From NCBI RefSeq assembly GCF_000308415.1, contig NZ_BAFS01000173.1, positions 1 through 37,626 on the forward strand: DNA of 37,626 bases, in the 5' to 3' direction. The stretch comes from Nocardia asiatica NBRC 100129. GTDB taxonomy: Bacteria > Actinomycetota > Actinomycetes > Mycobacteriales > Mycobacteriaceae. Position numbers and translations under genes: made by a program. Numbering within the stretch: position 1 is the first letter of the stretch; each line of letters begins with the position of its first letter. A model generated the notes under the pieces. That model had not been told where the DNA came from, did not search any database, and was given only the letters and a program-made list of their open reading frames with translations. This document shows, in pieces, positions 22,753 through 31,115 of the stretch.

Positions 22753-23339
22753 CGTTTCTCTCCTGTCGGCGCGGTCAAACCGGCCACCACGAAGTCCCGG
22801 AGGGTGGCCACCGCCTCCTGCGACATCTCTCGTTGCTCCGCACTGCCGAATCGCATGATGACGAGGTCGAACGCCAACATCCAGCGACGGCGGCTCTCGC
22901 GTTCGCTCACACCCGGCAACAGGCGAACCCACGAATCGATCAGGAACCAGGGCTGACGCCATTCGGTCACGTGCCTGCCGAGTACGAATTGCGCCAGCAG
23001 TCGCAAGTGCAACCGGCCCACCGGATCGGCGGACAACGCGACGAAGGGCTCGATCACCGCGTCGACCACTTCGGCGATCGAACCGTGCCCGTCGGCGACA
23101 GCGGAAAGCCGGCTCTCCCAGACGGGCCCCAAGCGCTCCTCGAGCAGCGCGGCGACGAGGGCGTCCTTCGATCCGAAGTGGTAGTGCACCGCCGCCGGAT
23201 TCGCACCGGCTTCGGCGCAGATCCCGCGCACCGACACCGCGTCGTAGCGCCCCTCGAGCAGCAGCCGCTCGGCGGCTGTCAGCAGACGATCACGGGTGTT
23301 CGTGGAGTCGGAGACCTGTTTCGGCACACGCTCAGTCAA
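22749..23339 (-). CDS. TetR-family transcriptional regulator
   Basis: The 196-residue protein has a TetR helix-turn-helix (residues 16-62; RLLTAAERLLLEGRYDAVSVRGICAEAGANPAAVHYHFGSKDALV) and an all-helical ligand domain with a repeated LRLLAQFVLGRH region. The start is uncertain. TTG 23339 gives the full domain; a GTG four codons later (23327) would remove only MTER. A long imperfect dyad lies immediately upstream (23341-23389) and is the likely operator. The stop overlaps the OYE start, so it is the first gene of a regulator-enzyme operon. The ligand may be a substrate of the reductase. Confidence 0.85.
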   Translation of the reverse strand: MTERVPKQVSDSTNTRDRLLTAAERLLLEGRYDAVSVRGICAEAGANPAAVHYHFGSKDALVAALLEERLGPVWESRLSAVADGHGSIAEVVDAVIEPFVALSADPVGRLHLRLLAQFVLGRHVTEWRQPWFLIDSWVRLLPGVSERESRRRWMLAFDLVIMRFGSAEQREMSQEAVATLRDFVVAGLTAPTGEKR

Positions 23340-23340
23340 T

Positions 23341-23389
23341 CACGTTCCCATCAACGGTTCAATCATTGATTGAACCTTGATGGGACGTG
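23341..23389. promoter_or_regulatory. Long imperfect dyad upstream of TetR gene
   Basis: The core is GGTTCAATCA and TGATTGAACC (10-bp arms, 1-bp centre; 23356-23376). It is flanked by TCCCATCAA and TTGATGGGA and then CACG/CGTG arms, with single-base bulges. The A/T-rich core suits an operator. The full 49-bp structure could also work as a terminator after the lipase gene. Confidence 0.7.
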
Positions 23390-23419
23390 CCGATCTCGCG
23401 ACGCCCGAGCGGTCGCGGT

Positions 23420-24427
23420 TCAGGAGTTGCCCGCGATGATCACCTCGGGAATGCCGGTGCCCAGCGGGACCACCCGGCACACCGGAGCCGGACTGCCCGG
23501 ATCGAGCACGGTGAGCAGCAACTCCTGCACGAACGGGTCGTACACCATGTGGAAGTGCCCGGTGAGATCGGTGGGACACAGATCCTGCAGGGCGATGTTG
23601 CGCGCGCCCGGCCCCCGCAGCGCGATGTTCTCGAACGGCTGGATCATCTCGTCGACCCGGCTGCCGACGGTCACGTAACGTACGCCGGGCACCGTGTCGC
23701 CGCCCGCGTTGAGGTCGAGCATGGTCGGCGACCCCTCGGCCTGCTGCACCGCGGCGAGCGACGTCACCGCGGCGAACGCCTGTAAGGCGCCGGGAATCGC
23801 CTGGGCCACCGGCACCAGCCCGTACATCACGCCGCCATAGCTCGGCGAGGCCAGACCGACCCACTGGTCGACCTTGGGCGCACCGCCCAGCTTGTTGACG
23901 TAGTACCGGGTCACGTTGGCGCCCTGCGAGAACCCGACCAGGTCGACCTTGCCCGCCCCGGTCGCCGCGAGCACCTGATCGACGAACGCGCCGATCTGGT
24001 AGGCGCTGAGCACCAGATCCTCGGTACCGTAACTCTCCGCGCCGGGCTTGCCGCCGTAGTTCAGCGCGAAGACGCAGAATCCGGCGGCGGTCAGCCGCGG
24101 CGCGATCCCGGACCAGTCGGAATAGGCGGAGGAGTCGGTCCCGTGCGCGAGCACCACCGGGTGGGGATGCGCGGCGCTGGGCACGCAGCCGAAATCATTG
24201 GTGCCGATCGGGGCCGCGTTCGGGTGACTCTTCTGATACCACGCGGCGGCTAGGTGATCGGGTTGCGGCGGCCCGGCGTACGTCGGCACGTCGGGCGGCC
24301 GGAAGCCGACGGGCTCGGCCGAGACCACGCCCGAGCCCAGCGCGGTGGCGCCGGCGACCACGAAGGCCAGCACAACGCCACGCAAGTGTGAAATACCCCA
24401 GGCTCCCGACCCATCACGCTGTCGCAT
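23420..24427 (-). CDS. Secreted lipase/esterase
   Basis: The 335-residue protein has a Sec signal peptide (residues 1-37; hydrophobic VVLAFVVAGATALGSGVVSA, cleavage before EPVGF). It belongs to the alpha/beta hydrolase lipase class: oxyanion region VVLAHGTDSS (91-100), nucleophile Ser167 in GFSQG, a likely acid Asp in VDEMIQPF and a catalytic His in LTGHFHMVYDP. Four cysteines in the mature part (FGCV, GFCVF, DLCPT and PVCRVV) could form two disulfides. Such enzymes cleave acylglycerols or esters outside the cell. The ATG at 24427 has no Shine-Dalgarno, so the transcript may be leaderless. It lies 60 bp downstream of the PadR gene on the same strand. Confidence 0.85.
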   Translation of the reverse strand: MRQRDGSGAWGISHLRGVVLAFVVAGATALGSGVVSAEPVGFRPPDVPTYAGPPQPDHLAAAWYQKSHPNAAPIGTNDFGCVPSAAHPHPVVLAHGTDSSAYSDWSGIAPRLTAAGFCVFALNYGGKPGAESYGTEDLVLSAYQIGAFVDQVLAATGAGKVDLVGFSQGANVTRYYVNKLGGAPKVDQWVGLASPSYGGVMYGLVPVAQAIPGALQAFAAVTSLAAVQQAEGSPTMLDLNAGGDTVPGVRYVTVGSRVDEMIQPFENIALRGPGARNIALQDLCPTDLTGHFHMVYDPFVQELLLTVLDPGSPAPVCRVVPLGTGIPEVIIAGNS

Positions 24428-24487
24428 ATCACAATGATCGCTCCGATCGGCTCGAAAAGCCCGCGCTATCGGGGTGTTTCGCCTCCC

Positions 24488-25141
24488 CTACTTATCGGGG
24501 GTCTCATCCTCGGCGAGAATGCGGTAAAGAGACTTGCGGGTCTCGGTGAGCAGCTCCGCCGCGCGCGCCGCCTGCTGCGGGGTGCCCGCGGCCGCGACCT
24601 GCGCCACCGCGCCCATCAGCTGTCCGACGAGTCCACGCAGATCGATCGCCTGCGCCCCGACATCCTGCTGCACGTCCGCCCACGGATCGCCCAGCTCGTC
24701 CCGGTGCGCCGCGACGTACTCGGCGCCGCTGTCGGTGAGCTTCGCGGTTTTGCGTCCGGCCACCTTCTCGATGAGGACCAAGCCCTCGTCCTCCAACTGC
24801 GCCAGCGCCGGGTAGATCGATCCCGGGCTCGGCCGCCAGAGATCGTCGCTGCGTTCCCGGATCTGCTGGATCAGTTCGTATCCGTGCATGGGCCGCTCGG
24901 TCAGCAGCAGCAGGACCGCAGCCCGTACGTCGCCGCGCCTGCCACGGCCGCCGCGGCCACGGCCGCGACCGAAGTGCGGGCCGAAGCCGGGTCCGAAACC
25001 GGGACCGAAGCCCGGCCCGAATTCGGGACCGAATCCGTGCCGTCCGCCCCGGCGAAACCGCCGCCCGCGTTCGAAGCCCTCGTCACCGGGCCACGCTGCG
25101 CGACCACGCCTGCCGAATTCTCGATCTTCTCGGTGTTCCAT
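24488..25141 (-). CDS. PadR-family regulator with Gly/Phe/Arg-rich N-terminus
   Basis: The 217-residue protein has an extended N-terminus (residues 1-70) that is Arg- and Gly-rich, with a run of FGPG repeats (about 40-57) followed by an RGRGG block. A PadR winged helix follows (about 70-145; DVRAAVLLLLTERPMHGYELIQQIRERS, then SIYPALAQLEDEGLV), then a helical C-terminal dimer domain. The start at 25141 is chosen because GGGAGG lies about 5 bp upstream; an earlier ATG at 25174 is possible. A CGATATATCG palindrome in an A/T-rich stretch (25173-25204) may be the autoregulatory site. It may also govern the downstream lipase gene. Confidence 0.85.
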   Translation of the reverse strand: MEHREDREFGRRGRAAWPGDEGFERGRRFRRGGRHGFGPEFGPGFGPGFGPGFGPHFGRGRGRGGRGRRGDVRAAVLLLLTERPMHGYELIQQIRERSDDLWRPSPGSIYPALAQLEDEGLVLIEKVAGRKTAKLTDSGAEYVAAHRDELGDPWADVQQDVGAQAIDLRGLVGQLMGAVAQVAAAGTPQQAARAAELLTETRKSLYRILAEDETPDK

Positions 25142-25172
25142 GTCAGCCTCCCAAGGCTCTTGTGTTCGATTC

Positions 25173-25204
25173 ATGTTATCGACGATATATCGACAATACA
25201 TCGA
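25173..25204. promoter_or_regulatory. A/T-rich PadR operator candidate
   Basis: An A/T-rich 30-bp patch in very GC-rich DNA contains CGATATATCG (a perfect 10-bp palindrome), flanked by ATGT and ACAT (25173-25176 and 25198-25201). These are half-sites resembling PadR consensus ends, but with wider spacing than usual. Confidence 0.5.
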
Positions 25205-25434
25205 GCGCAAGGGGTTGGTCTCTCCCCGGCCCCGGCGAACGGATCAGCTCGTCCACGAGTCGTTCCAGCGCGCCGGCCTCACACCCTCGGCGAGCATGCG
25301 TTCTGGATCACGAAAAGCGTTGCGGGTTAGAGATATTCCTCAATACGCCACAACATGGGCGACCGCGAGCTCCGGGCGTCGGCGCGGCTCATCGCGGCGA
25401 ACTGCCGTTCGGCCCGATCCACCGGGACGCGCAT
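25176..25434 (-). pseudogene. Possible frameshifted coding remnant between priA and padR-like gene
   Basis: The 356-bp gap holds two pieces of coding-like sequence in different frames on the minus strand. One is a 35-codon frame, 25434 to 25327, ending WRIEEYL. The other, about 25330 to 25176, reads NAFRDPERMLAEGVRP and, after a 2-base shift at 25265-25276 (GCGC), continues ALERLVDELIRSPGPG with GC-rich third positions. A single short indel would restore a plausible helix. No family is recognised. It may be a decayed gene or chance. Confidence 0.3.
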
Positions 25435-25497
25435 CACATCGTCAGCGCAGGACGGTTGCGGAAGCATCCGAGAGTTCGCGCGTCCCGGTAGCAGCTG

Positions 25498-28083
25498 TCA
25501 GCCGATGTCGACGGGATCTATCTGGACGCGCAGCGGTGCGTCCGAGCGGTGCGTACTGCGGACCGCTTGGGCCGCGCGCAGGGCCCGCGCCAGCGCCGCT
25601 CCGTGGCGGCGTTCGACCCGCAGCAGCAGGCGTTCGACTGCGGCGGGCGAGTCGCCGGAGGAGAAGGGCGTGCGGGCGCCGTCCGGCAGCGGCACCGGTC
25701 CGAGACGGTCGACCGCACCGGGCAGATCCGCCGCCGCGAGCAGTTCGGCGATGGTGTCGGCGGTGCCGTCGATCGCGGCGAGGCGTACCGCGGGCGGGAA
25801 GCCGACCTCGGCACGCGCCGCCACCTCGGCGCGTGCCGCGCCCACCGGGTCCCATCGGACCAGCGCCTGCACGGTGGGGATGGCGGGCTCGGCCACCACG
25901 ATGACCTGGCCGTGCGCACGGACCAGCGCGGCCGCCGCCATCCAGCGGCGCAGCGCGTCTTCGGCGGCCCGCAGGTCGGCACGGCCGAGCAGCGCCCAGC
26001 CGTCGAGCAGGAGCGCGACGCCGTAGCCGCCGGGAACCACCGGTTCGGCGCCGACCGTCGAGACGACCACTTGGGGGCCCGGCTCCACGGCGTCGAGCAC
26101 CGTGCCGCCCCCGGAACCCCGGATCGGCACGCCCGGGAAAGCGCGTCCCAATTCCTCCGCCGTGCGCGCCGCACCGATCACGACGGCGCGCAGCGCGCGC
26201 GACCCGCAGGTCGTGCATCGGAACGCGGCCTCGGTGATACCGCACCAGCGACAAGCGGGGCTCTGCGCGGCTGCGCCGGCTTCAGCAGCCGACCCCCGCG
26301 ACGCGCGGGCCTCCGGCAGCGCGAGCGGCCCGTTGCAGTGCCTGCATCGGGCCGGAGTGCGGCATTTCCCACAGGCCAGCGCGGGAATGTAACCACGGCG
26401 TGGCACCTGCACCAGCACCGGCGCACCCTCCTTCAGGGCAGCACGAGCGGCGGCGAAGGCGACGCCGGGGATCCGCACGGCCCGGGCGACCGGATCTCGT
26501 TCCAGAGCGATGTCACTGTCGCCGGGAGCGCTGATCCGGGGGGCGGCCTTGCGCAGTACGGCGCGGTCGGCGACCAGATCGTGCGCCCAGCCGGAATCGA
26601 CCACGGCCTGGATCTCGGCGGTCCGCGCGAACCCGGCCGCGACGAAGGCCGCGCCGGTCTCGTGGGCGCGCAACATCGCGACCTCACGGGCGTGCGGATA
26701 CGGCGCGCGCGGTTCGGCGTAGGTGTCGTCGCCGTCGTCCCACACCGCGATCAGCCCGAGGTCCACCGCCGGGGCGAACACCGCGCTGCGCGTGCCGACC
26801 ACCACCCGCGCCGAACCACGCAGCACCGCGAGCCAGCGCCGGTACCTCGCGGCGGGGCCGAGTCCGGCGGCGAGTCCGACCGCCGAATCCCCCACCAAGC
26901 GCACACATTCCGCCAGCACCCGGTCGAGATCGCGCTGGTCGGGCACCATGAGGATGGCGCTGCGCCCTTGCGCGGCCACCACCGCCGCGAGCTCGGCCAG
27001 CCGCCGTGGCCAGTCCTCGCCGGGTAGCGCCTGCCAGGCCGCGCGAGCCCCTTTCCCCTGTGCGAGCGCATCGACGAACGCCGCACCGTGCACGTAGCGC
27101 CCCCAGGAAGCGACATCCATGTGTTCCAGCAAAACCCGCGAGTCGCCGCGGCCAGCCCGGTCCGCGGAGGCGGCGTCCTGCTCGGCGTCGATTCGCGCGT
27201 CGACCGAGAGTTCTTCCCGCTGGCCCGAGGTCATCCCCGCAGGAGGCTCGTCGTTGTCCGTCTCCGGCCTGCGCGGCTGCCCACTCGCGGAGCTCCCAGC
27301 ACTTGGTTCCCCCGCTCCGGCGGCATCATCATCCGCCGTATGCGGTTGCCCACTCGCGGCCCCCACAGCACCGGGTTCATCGGCCCCATCGGCACTACCA
27401 TCAGCCGTAAGTGGTTGCCCGCTCGCCGAAATCGCGGCACTCCGTTCCCTCGCCACGACGGCATCGCCGTCCGCTGGCGCCGAGCCATCGCCGAGGTTCG
27501 CCGTCTCGATTTCCGCCACATCGGAATACGCGGATCGCGAATCGAAAGACGTTTGGTCTCCGATGCTTTCGATGGAGACTCCGTCCGCGCGTTCGGGGTT
27601 CAGCGAGGAAGCAGGATCGGGCACCACGGATTCAGGGGAAACAGCGTGGGCGGCCGAGGATGTCTTGCGGCCACCGGCTTCGGTGCGGGCATGACGCGGG
27701 GGGATCGCCAGCCGCAGGACGTCGGCGCGCGTGCCCGCGTACCGGGCAGCCACCGCGCCGGCCAGCTCGAGGATCTCCGGCGTCAGCACGCGCTCGCCGG
27801 AGACGACCCGTTCGAGCTTGACCAGCTTGCCGCCGTGGTCGGTGTGCGCCGATCGAGCGAGCAGATAACCGTCCACCAGGCGGCCCGCGAAACGGACACG
27901 CACCCGGACCCCGGGCTGGGCGATTTCGTCCAGCTCGGGGGGAACCAGGTAGTCGAAGTCGCGATCCAGGTGCGCAGGCGACAGCAGCGGGAGCACCCGG
28001 GCGATCGGCAGCCGCACAGCCGCGGGACCCGCGGACGGACGGTCCGCCTCGATGGCGGGGTTGTCCGCCGCGGGTTCGTTCAC
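25498..28083 (-). CDS. priA: Primosomal protein N' (PriA), actinobacterial type lacking helicase motifs
   Basis: The 861-residue protein has the PriA DNA-binding domain (about 22-130; IARVLPLLSPAHLDRDFDYLVP) and the eight-Cys zinc region (CGKC, CRHC, CRWCG and CTTCG), which in the intact family holds two Zn ions for primosome assembly. The Walker A expected as GSGKT is replaced by LPGEDWP (353-359), and the DEEH box by DDGDD, so ATP-driven unwinding is not expected. The same is recorded for mycobacterial PriA. Between residues about 135 and 325 lies a low-complexity Ser/Asp/Ala-rich insert, partly made of 23-residue repeats starting ASGQP. The GTG start is 16 bp after metK. Role: restart of stalled replication forks. 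Confidence 0.93.
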   Translation of the reverse strand: MNEPAADNPAIEADRPSAGPAAVRLPIARVLPLLSPAHLDRDFDYLVPPELDEIAQPGVRVRVRFAGRLVDGYLLARSAHTDHGGKLVKLERVVSGERVLTPEILELAGAVAARYAGTRADVLRLAIPPRHARTEAGGRKTSSAAHAVSPESVVPDPASSLNPERADGVSIESIGDQTSFDSRSAYSDVAEIETANLGDGSAPADGDAVVARERSAAISASGQPLTADGSADGADEPGAVGAASGQPHTADDDAAGAGEPSAGSSASGQPRRPETDNDEPPAGMTSGQREELSVDARIDAEQDAASADRAGRGDSRVLLEHMDVASWGRYVHGAAFVDALAQGKGARAAWQALPGEDWPRRLAELAAVVAAQGRSAILMVPDQRDLDRVLAECVRLVGDSAVGLAAGLGPAARYRRWLAVLRGSARVVVGTRSAVFAPAVDLGLIAVWDDGDDTYAEPRAPYPHAREVAMLRAHETGAAFVAAGFARTAEIQAVVDSGWAHDLVADRAVLRKAAPRISAPGDSDIALERDPVARAVRIPGVAFAAARAALKEGAPVLVQVPRRGYIPALACGKCRTPARCRHCNGPLALPEARASRGSAAEAGAAAQSPACRWCGITEAAFRCTTCGSRALRAVVIGAARTAEELGRAFPGVPIRGSGGGTVLDAVEPGPQVVVSTVGAEPVVPGGYGVALLLDGWALLGRADLRAAEDALRRWMAAAALVRAHGQVIVVAEPAIPTVQALVRWDPVGAARAEVAARAEVGFPPAVRLAAIDGTADTIAELLAAADLPGAVDRLGPVPLPDGARTPFSSGDSPAAVERLLLRVERRHGAALARALRAAQAVRSTHRSDAPLRVQIDPVDIG
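27274..27426 (-). repeat. Tandem 69-bp (23-codon) repeats inside priA
   Basis: Three imperfect in-frame copies of a 23-residue unit begin ASGQP (residues 220, 243 and 266). DNA landmarks are the repeated GGTTGCCC(A/G)CTCGC at about 27341, 27410 and 27272. They lie within the disordered insert. Confidence 0.75.
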
Positions 28084-28099
28084 TCGGGCCTGATCGGGA

Positions 28100-29311
28100 T
28101 CAGAGCCCGACGGCCGCGCGCAGCTTGTCCGCGCGATCGGTGTGCTCCCAGGGCAGGTCGACGTCGGTGCGGCCGAAGTGGCCGTACGCGGCGGTCGGCG
28201 CGTAGATCGGGCGCAGCAGGTCCAAGTCGCGGATGATCGCGCCGGGACGCAGGTCGAACACCTCCGCGATCGCGGTGGAGATGCGCGCCGGGTCGACCTT
28301 CTCGGTGCCGAAGGTCTCGACGAACAAGCCGACCGGGGCGGCCTTGCCGATCGCGTAGGCCACCTGGACCTCCACCCGGTCGGCCAGGTCGGCCGCGACC
28401 ACGTTCTTCGCGACCCAGCGCATGGCGTAGGCGGCCGAACGGTCGACCTTCGACGGGTCCTTGCCGGAGAAGGCGCCGCCGCCGTGGCGGGCCATGCCGC
28501 CGTAGGTGTCGACGATGATCTTGCGGCCGGTCAGGCCCGCGTCGCCCATCGGACCGCCGAGCACGAACTTGCCGGTCGGGTTGACCAGCAGACGGATGTC
28601 CGAGGTGTCCAGCGTGGGCACCTCCAGGTCGGCGAGCACCGCGTCGAGCACCTTCTCGCGGATGTCGGGGGCGAGCAGGTTGTCCAGATCGATGTCGGCG
28701 GCGTGCTGGGTGGAGATGACGACCGTGTCGAGGCGGACCGGGCGGTCGCCGTCGTACTCGATGGTGACCTGGGTCTTGCCGTCCGGGCGCAGGTAGGGCA
28801 GCACACCGGACTTGCGCACCTCGGTCAGGCGGCGCGACAGCCGGTGCGCGAGCGCGATCGGCAGCGGCATCAGCTCGGGGGTGTCCTTGGTGGCGTAGCC
28901 GAACATCAGACCCTGGTCGCCCGCGCCCTGGCGCTCGATCTCGTCGTCGGAGCCGCCGACCCGCGCCTCGTGCGAGGTGTCCACACCCTGCGCGATATCC
29001 GGCGACTGCGCTCCGATCGCGATATTCACACCGCAGGAATTTCCGTCGAATCCCTTTGCCGAAGAGTCATATCCGATTTCCAGGACCTTCTCCCGGACAA
29101 TTCGCGGAATATCGGCGTACGCCGACGTGGTGACCTCGCCGGCGACATGAACCTGGCCGGTCGTCACGAGGGTTTCCACCGCGACCCGGCTGCGCGGATC
29201 CTCCGCGAGCAACGCGTCGAGAATGGAATCGCTGATGGCATCACAGATTTTATCCGGATGACCTTCGGTCACGGACTCACTGGTGAAAAGCCGGCTCCCG
29301 GACGTGCGCAC
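28100..29311 (-). CDS. metK: S-adenosylmethionine synthase
   Basis: The 403-residue enzyme makes S-adenosylmethionine from methionine and ATP in the cytoplasm. It has all family hallmarks: [21 protein letters not shown] at the N-terminus, the central [12 protein letters not shown] loop, [28 protein letters not shown] in the C-terminal half, and Lys, Asp and His residues for ATP and metal. The start is GTG 29311, with a GGGAGAGGGAAG patch upstream. A possible structured leader occupies the 229 bp before it. Its position between coaBC and priA is the standard mycobacterial order. Confidence 0.97.
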   Translation of the reverse strand: MRTSGSRLFTSESVTEGHPDKICDAISDSILDALLAEDPRSRVAVETLVTTGQVHVAGEVTTSAYADIPRIVREKVLEIGYDSSAKGFDGNSCGVNIAIGAQSPDIAQGVDTSHEARVGGSDDEIERQGAGDQGLMFGYATKDTPELMPLPIALAHRLSRRLTEVRKSGVLPYLRPDGKTQVTIEYDGDRPVRLDTVVISTQHAADIDLDNLLAPDIREKVLDAVLADLEVPTLDTSDIRLLVNPTGKFVLGGPMGDAGLTGRKIIVDTYGGMARHGGGAFSGKDPSKVDRSAAYAMRWVAKNVVAADLADRVEVQVAYAIGKAAPVGLFVETFGTEKVDPARISTAIAEVFDLRPGAIIRDLDLLRPIYAPTAAYGHFGRTDVDLPWEHTDRADKLRAAVGL

Positions 29312-29346
29312 AGTTCTTCCCTCTCCCTCAACGGGTTACTCGTATC

Positions 29347-29385
29347 GGGTTGCGACAGTAACGCGAAGTCGCGACTGGGCAACCC
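29347..29385 (-). promoter_or_regulatory. Candidate hairpin leader or promoter region of metK
   Basis: GGGTTGC and GCAACCC (7-bp arms at 29379-29385 and 29347-29353) enclose an inner imperfect stem (AGTCGCG with CGCG-TT-ACT). A TAGTCT -10-like element (29395-29400) would start transcription just before it. The alternative reading is a promoter TTGCCC-N16-TACTGT inside the dyad (29377-29382 and 29355-29360). None of the known SAM riboswitch cores is recognised. Confidence 0.4.
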
Positions 29386-29540
29386 TTGGATTCCAGACTA
29401 TTCCAAAACACCGACCCGGCGGGGACCTACCGTACAGCCATCCCAGACAGCTGAACCGGCGGTGTCCCGGCGGCACCGAAATGGTGACGGCGGCGCGAAC
29501 GAACGACCGAATATCGATCCTGGCAGGCACGCGGCCCGGC

Positions 29541-30764
29541 TCAGCGCAGCAACACACTCAGCGCGTCGAGCACCCGGCTGGCCAGTAACGCCTTCGACCC
29601 GTGATCGAGCGCCTGCTCGGTGCCGTCCGCACCCAGCAGCCAGCCGTCGTTGGTGTCCACCTCGAACGCCTTGCCCTCGCCGACGGCGTTGACCACCAGA
29701 AGATCGCAGCCCTTGCGGGCGAGCTTCGCCCGCGCGTGCGTGAGGACGTCGCCGTGCTCGTCACCGGTCTCGGCGGCGAAGCCGACGATCGCGGTGCCGG
29801 GCAGTTGTCCGTCACGTCGCGCCTGTACGAGCCCGGCGAGGATGTCGTCGGTCTTGGTCAGCGGAATGACGTCCGGCTCGCCCGCGCCCTTCTTGATCTT
29901 GGCGGCGGCGACGTTGGTCGGCCGGAAATCGGCGACGGCCGCGGCCATGATCACCGCGTCCGCGCCGACGGCGTGCTTGTCGACCGCTGTCTTCAGCTGT
30001 TCGGCGGTGGTGATGTGCACCAGGTCGACGGCGGCGGGCGCCGCCATCTCGATCGTGTTGCCCGCGATGAGCGTGACGTGGGCGCCGCGCTGGGCGGCGA
30101 CCCGCGCGAGCGCGTAGCCCTGCTTGCCGGAGCTGCGGTTACCGAGGAAACGCACCGGATCCAGCGGTTCCCTCGTGCCGCCCGCGGTGATGACGACCCG
30201 GCGGCCCGCCAGATCGCGCGGGATCGCGTCGGCGCGCTCCATGAGCAGCGACGCGAGACCGAAGATCTCCTCGGGCTCGGGCAGTCGTCCGGGACCGGTG
30301 TCGGCGCCGGTGAGCCGGCCCGCCGCGGGTTCCATGACGACGGCACCGCGAGCGCGCAGCGTCGCGACGTTGGCGACGGTCGCCGGATGCTCCCACATCT
30401 CGGTGTGCATCGCGGGCGCGAACAAGATCGGACATCGGGCCGTCAGCAGCGTGGCGGTGAGCAAGTCGTCGGCGCGGCCGGACGCGGCGCGCGCCATCAG
30501 GTCGGCGGTCGCCGGGGCGATGACCACCAGGTCCGCCTCCTGGCCCAGCCGAACGTGCGGGACCTCCGGCACGTCGGAGAAGACGCCGGTGTGCACCGGG
30601 TTCCCGGACAGTGCTTCGAAGGTCGCCTTGCCGACGAACTCCAGCGCCGAGTGGGTGGGGATCACCCGGACGTCGTGTCCGGTCTCGGTGAACCGCCGGA
30701 CCAGAGAGCACGCCTTGTAGGCGGCGATCCCTCCGGCTACGCCGACGACGATCCTTGTGGTCAC
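29541..30764 (-). CDS. coaBC: Bifunctional phosphopantothenoylcysteine decarboxylase/synthase
   Basis: The 407-residue enzyme joins CoaC and CoaB. The N-terminal flavin domain (about 1-190) begins VVGVAGGIAAYKA, has the catalytic His in VPHVRLG, FAPAMHTEMWEHP (PxMNxxMW-type motif) and TGPGRLPEPEEI. The C-terminal CoaB domain has ITAGGTREPLDPVRFLGNRSSGKQGYALA and the KKGAGEPDVI lysine motif. Together they condense 4'-phosphopantothenate with cysteine using CTP and decarboxylate the product, two steps of coenzyme A synthesis. The GTG start is 43 bp after rpoZ. Translation and spacing fit one operon with gmk and rpoZ. Confidence 0.96.
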   Translation of the reverse strand: MTTRIVVGVAGGIAAYKACSLVRRFTETGHDVRVIPTHSALEFVGKATFEALSGNPVHTGVFSDVPEVPHVRLGQEADLVVIAPATADLMARAASGRADDLLTATLLTARCPILFAPAMHTEMWEHPATVANVATLRARGAVVMEPAAGRLTGADTGPGRLPEPEEIFGLASLLMERADAIPRDLAGRRVVITAGGTREPLDPVRFLGNRSSGKQGYALARVAAQRGAHVTLIAGNTIEMAAPAAVDLVHITTAEQLKTAVDKHAVGADAVIMAAAVADFRPTNVAAAKIKKGAGEPDVIPLTKTDDILAGLVQARRDGQLPGTAIVGFAAETGDEHGDVLTHARAKLARKGCDLLVVNAVGEGKAFEVDTNDGWLLGADGTEQALDHGSKALLASRVLDALSVLLR

Positions 30765-30807
30765 TACGCCTCCGGCCTAGTCGTGGTCACGACGAACGCG
30801 GTTCGCC

Positions 30808-31089
30808 TCACTCGCCTTCGGAGTGCTCGAGCAGGTCGGAGTGGATCTCACGCAGGGCGACCGACAGCGGCTTCTCCTGCAGACCCGGCTCGACCAGCGG
30901 GCCGACGTACTCGAGGATGCCGTCGCCGAGCTGGTTGTAGTAGTCGTTGATCTGGCGGGCCCGCTTGGCCGCGTAGATGACCAGGGCGTACTTGGACGAC
31001 GTGCGCTCGAGCAACTCGTCGATCGGCGGGTTGGTGAGGCCGACCGGCGTGTCGTAGGCGGGCGCGGTCTTGGTGTCCGTACTGCTCAC
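30808..31089 (-). CDS. rpoZ: DNA-directed RNA polymerase omega subunit
   Basis: The 93-residue protein contains the conserved omega core ([43 protein letters not shown]), followed by the actinobacterial C-terminal segment ending LLEHSEGE. Omega stabilises RNA polymerase assembly and contacts the beta' subunit. The start is GTG 31089 because AGGAG precedes it by 8 bp. An alternative GTG at 31119 overlaps the gmk stop as GTGA and would add ten residues, so the true N-terminus is uncertain; the mycobacterial protein has a longer variable N-terminus. It is co-transcribed with gmk and coaBC. Confidence 0.93.
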   Translation of the reverse strand: MSSTDTKTAPAYDTPVGLTNPPIDELLERTSSKYALVIYAAKRARQINDYYNQLGDGILEYVGPLVEPGLQEKPLSVALREIHSDLLEHSEGE

Positions 31090-31115
31090 TAGGGGGACTC
31101 CTGGTGTTGGGGAGG

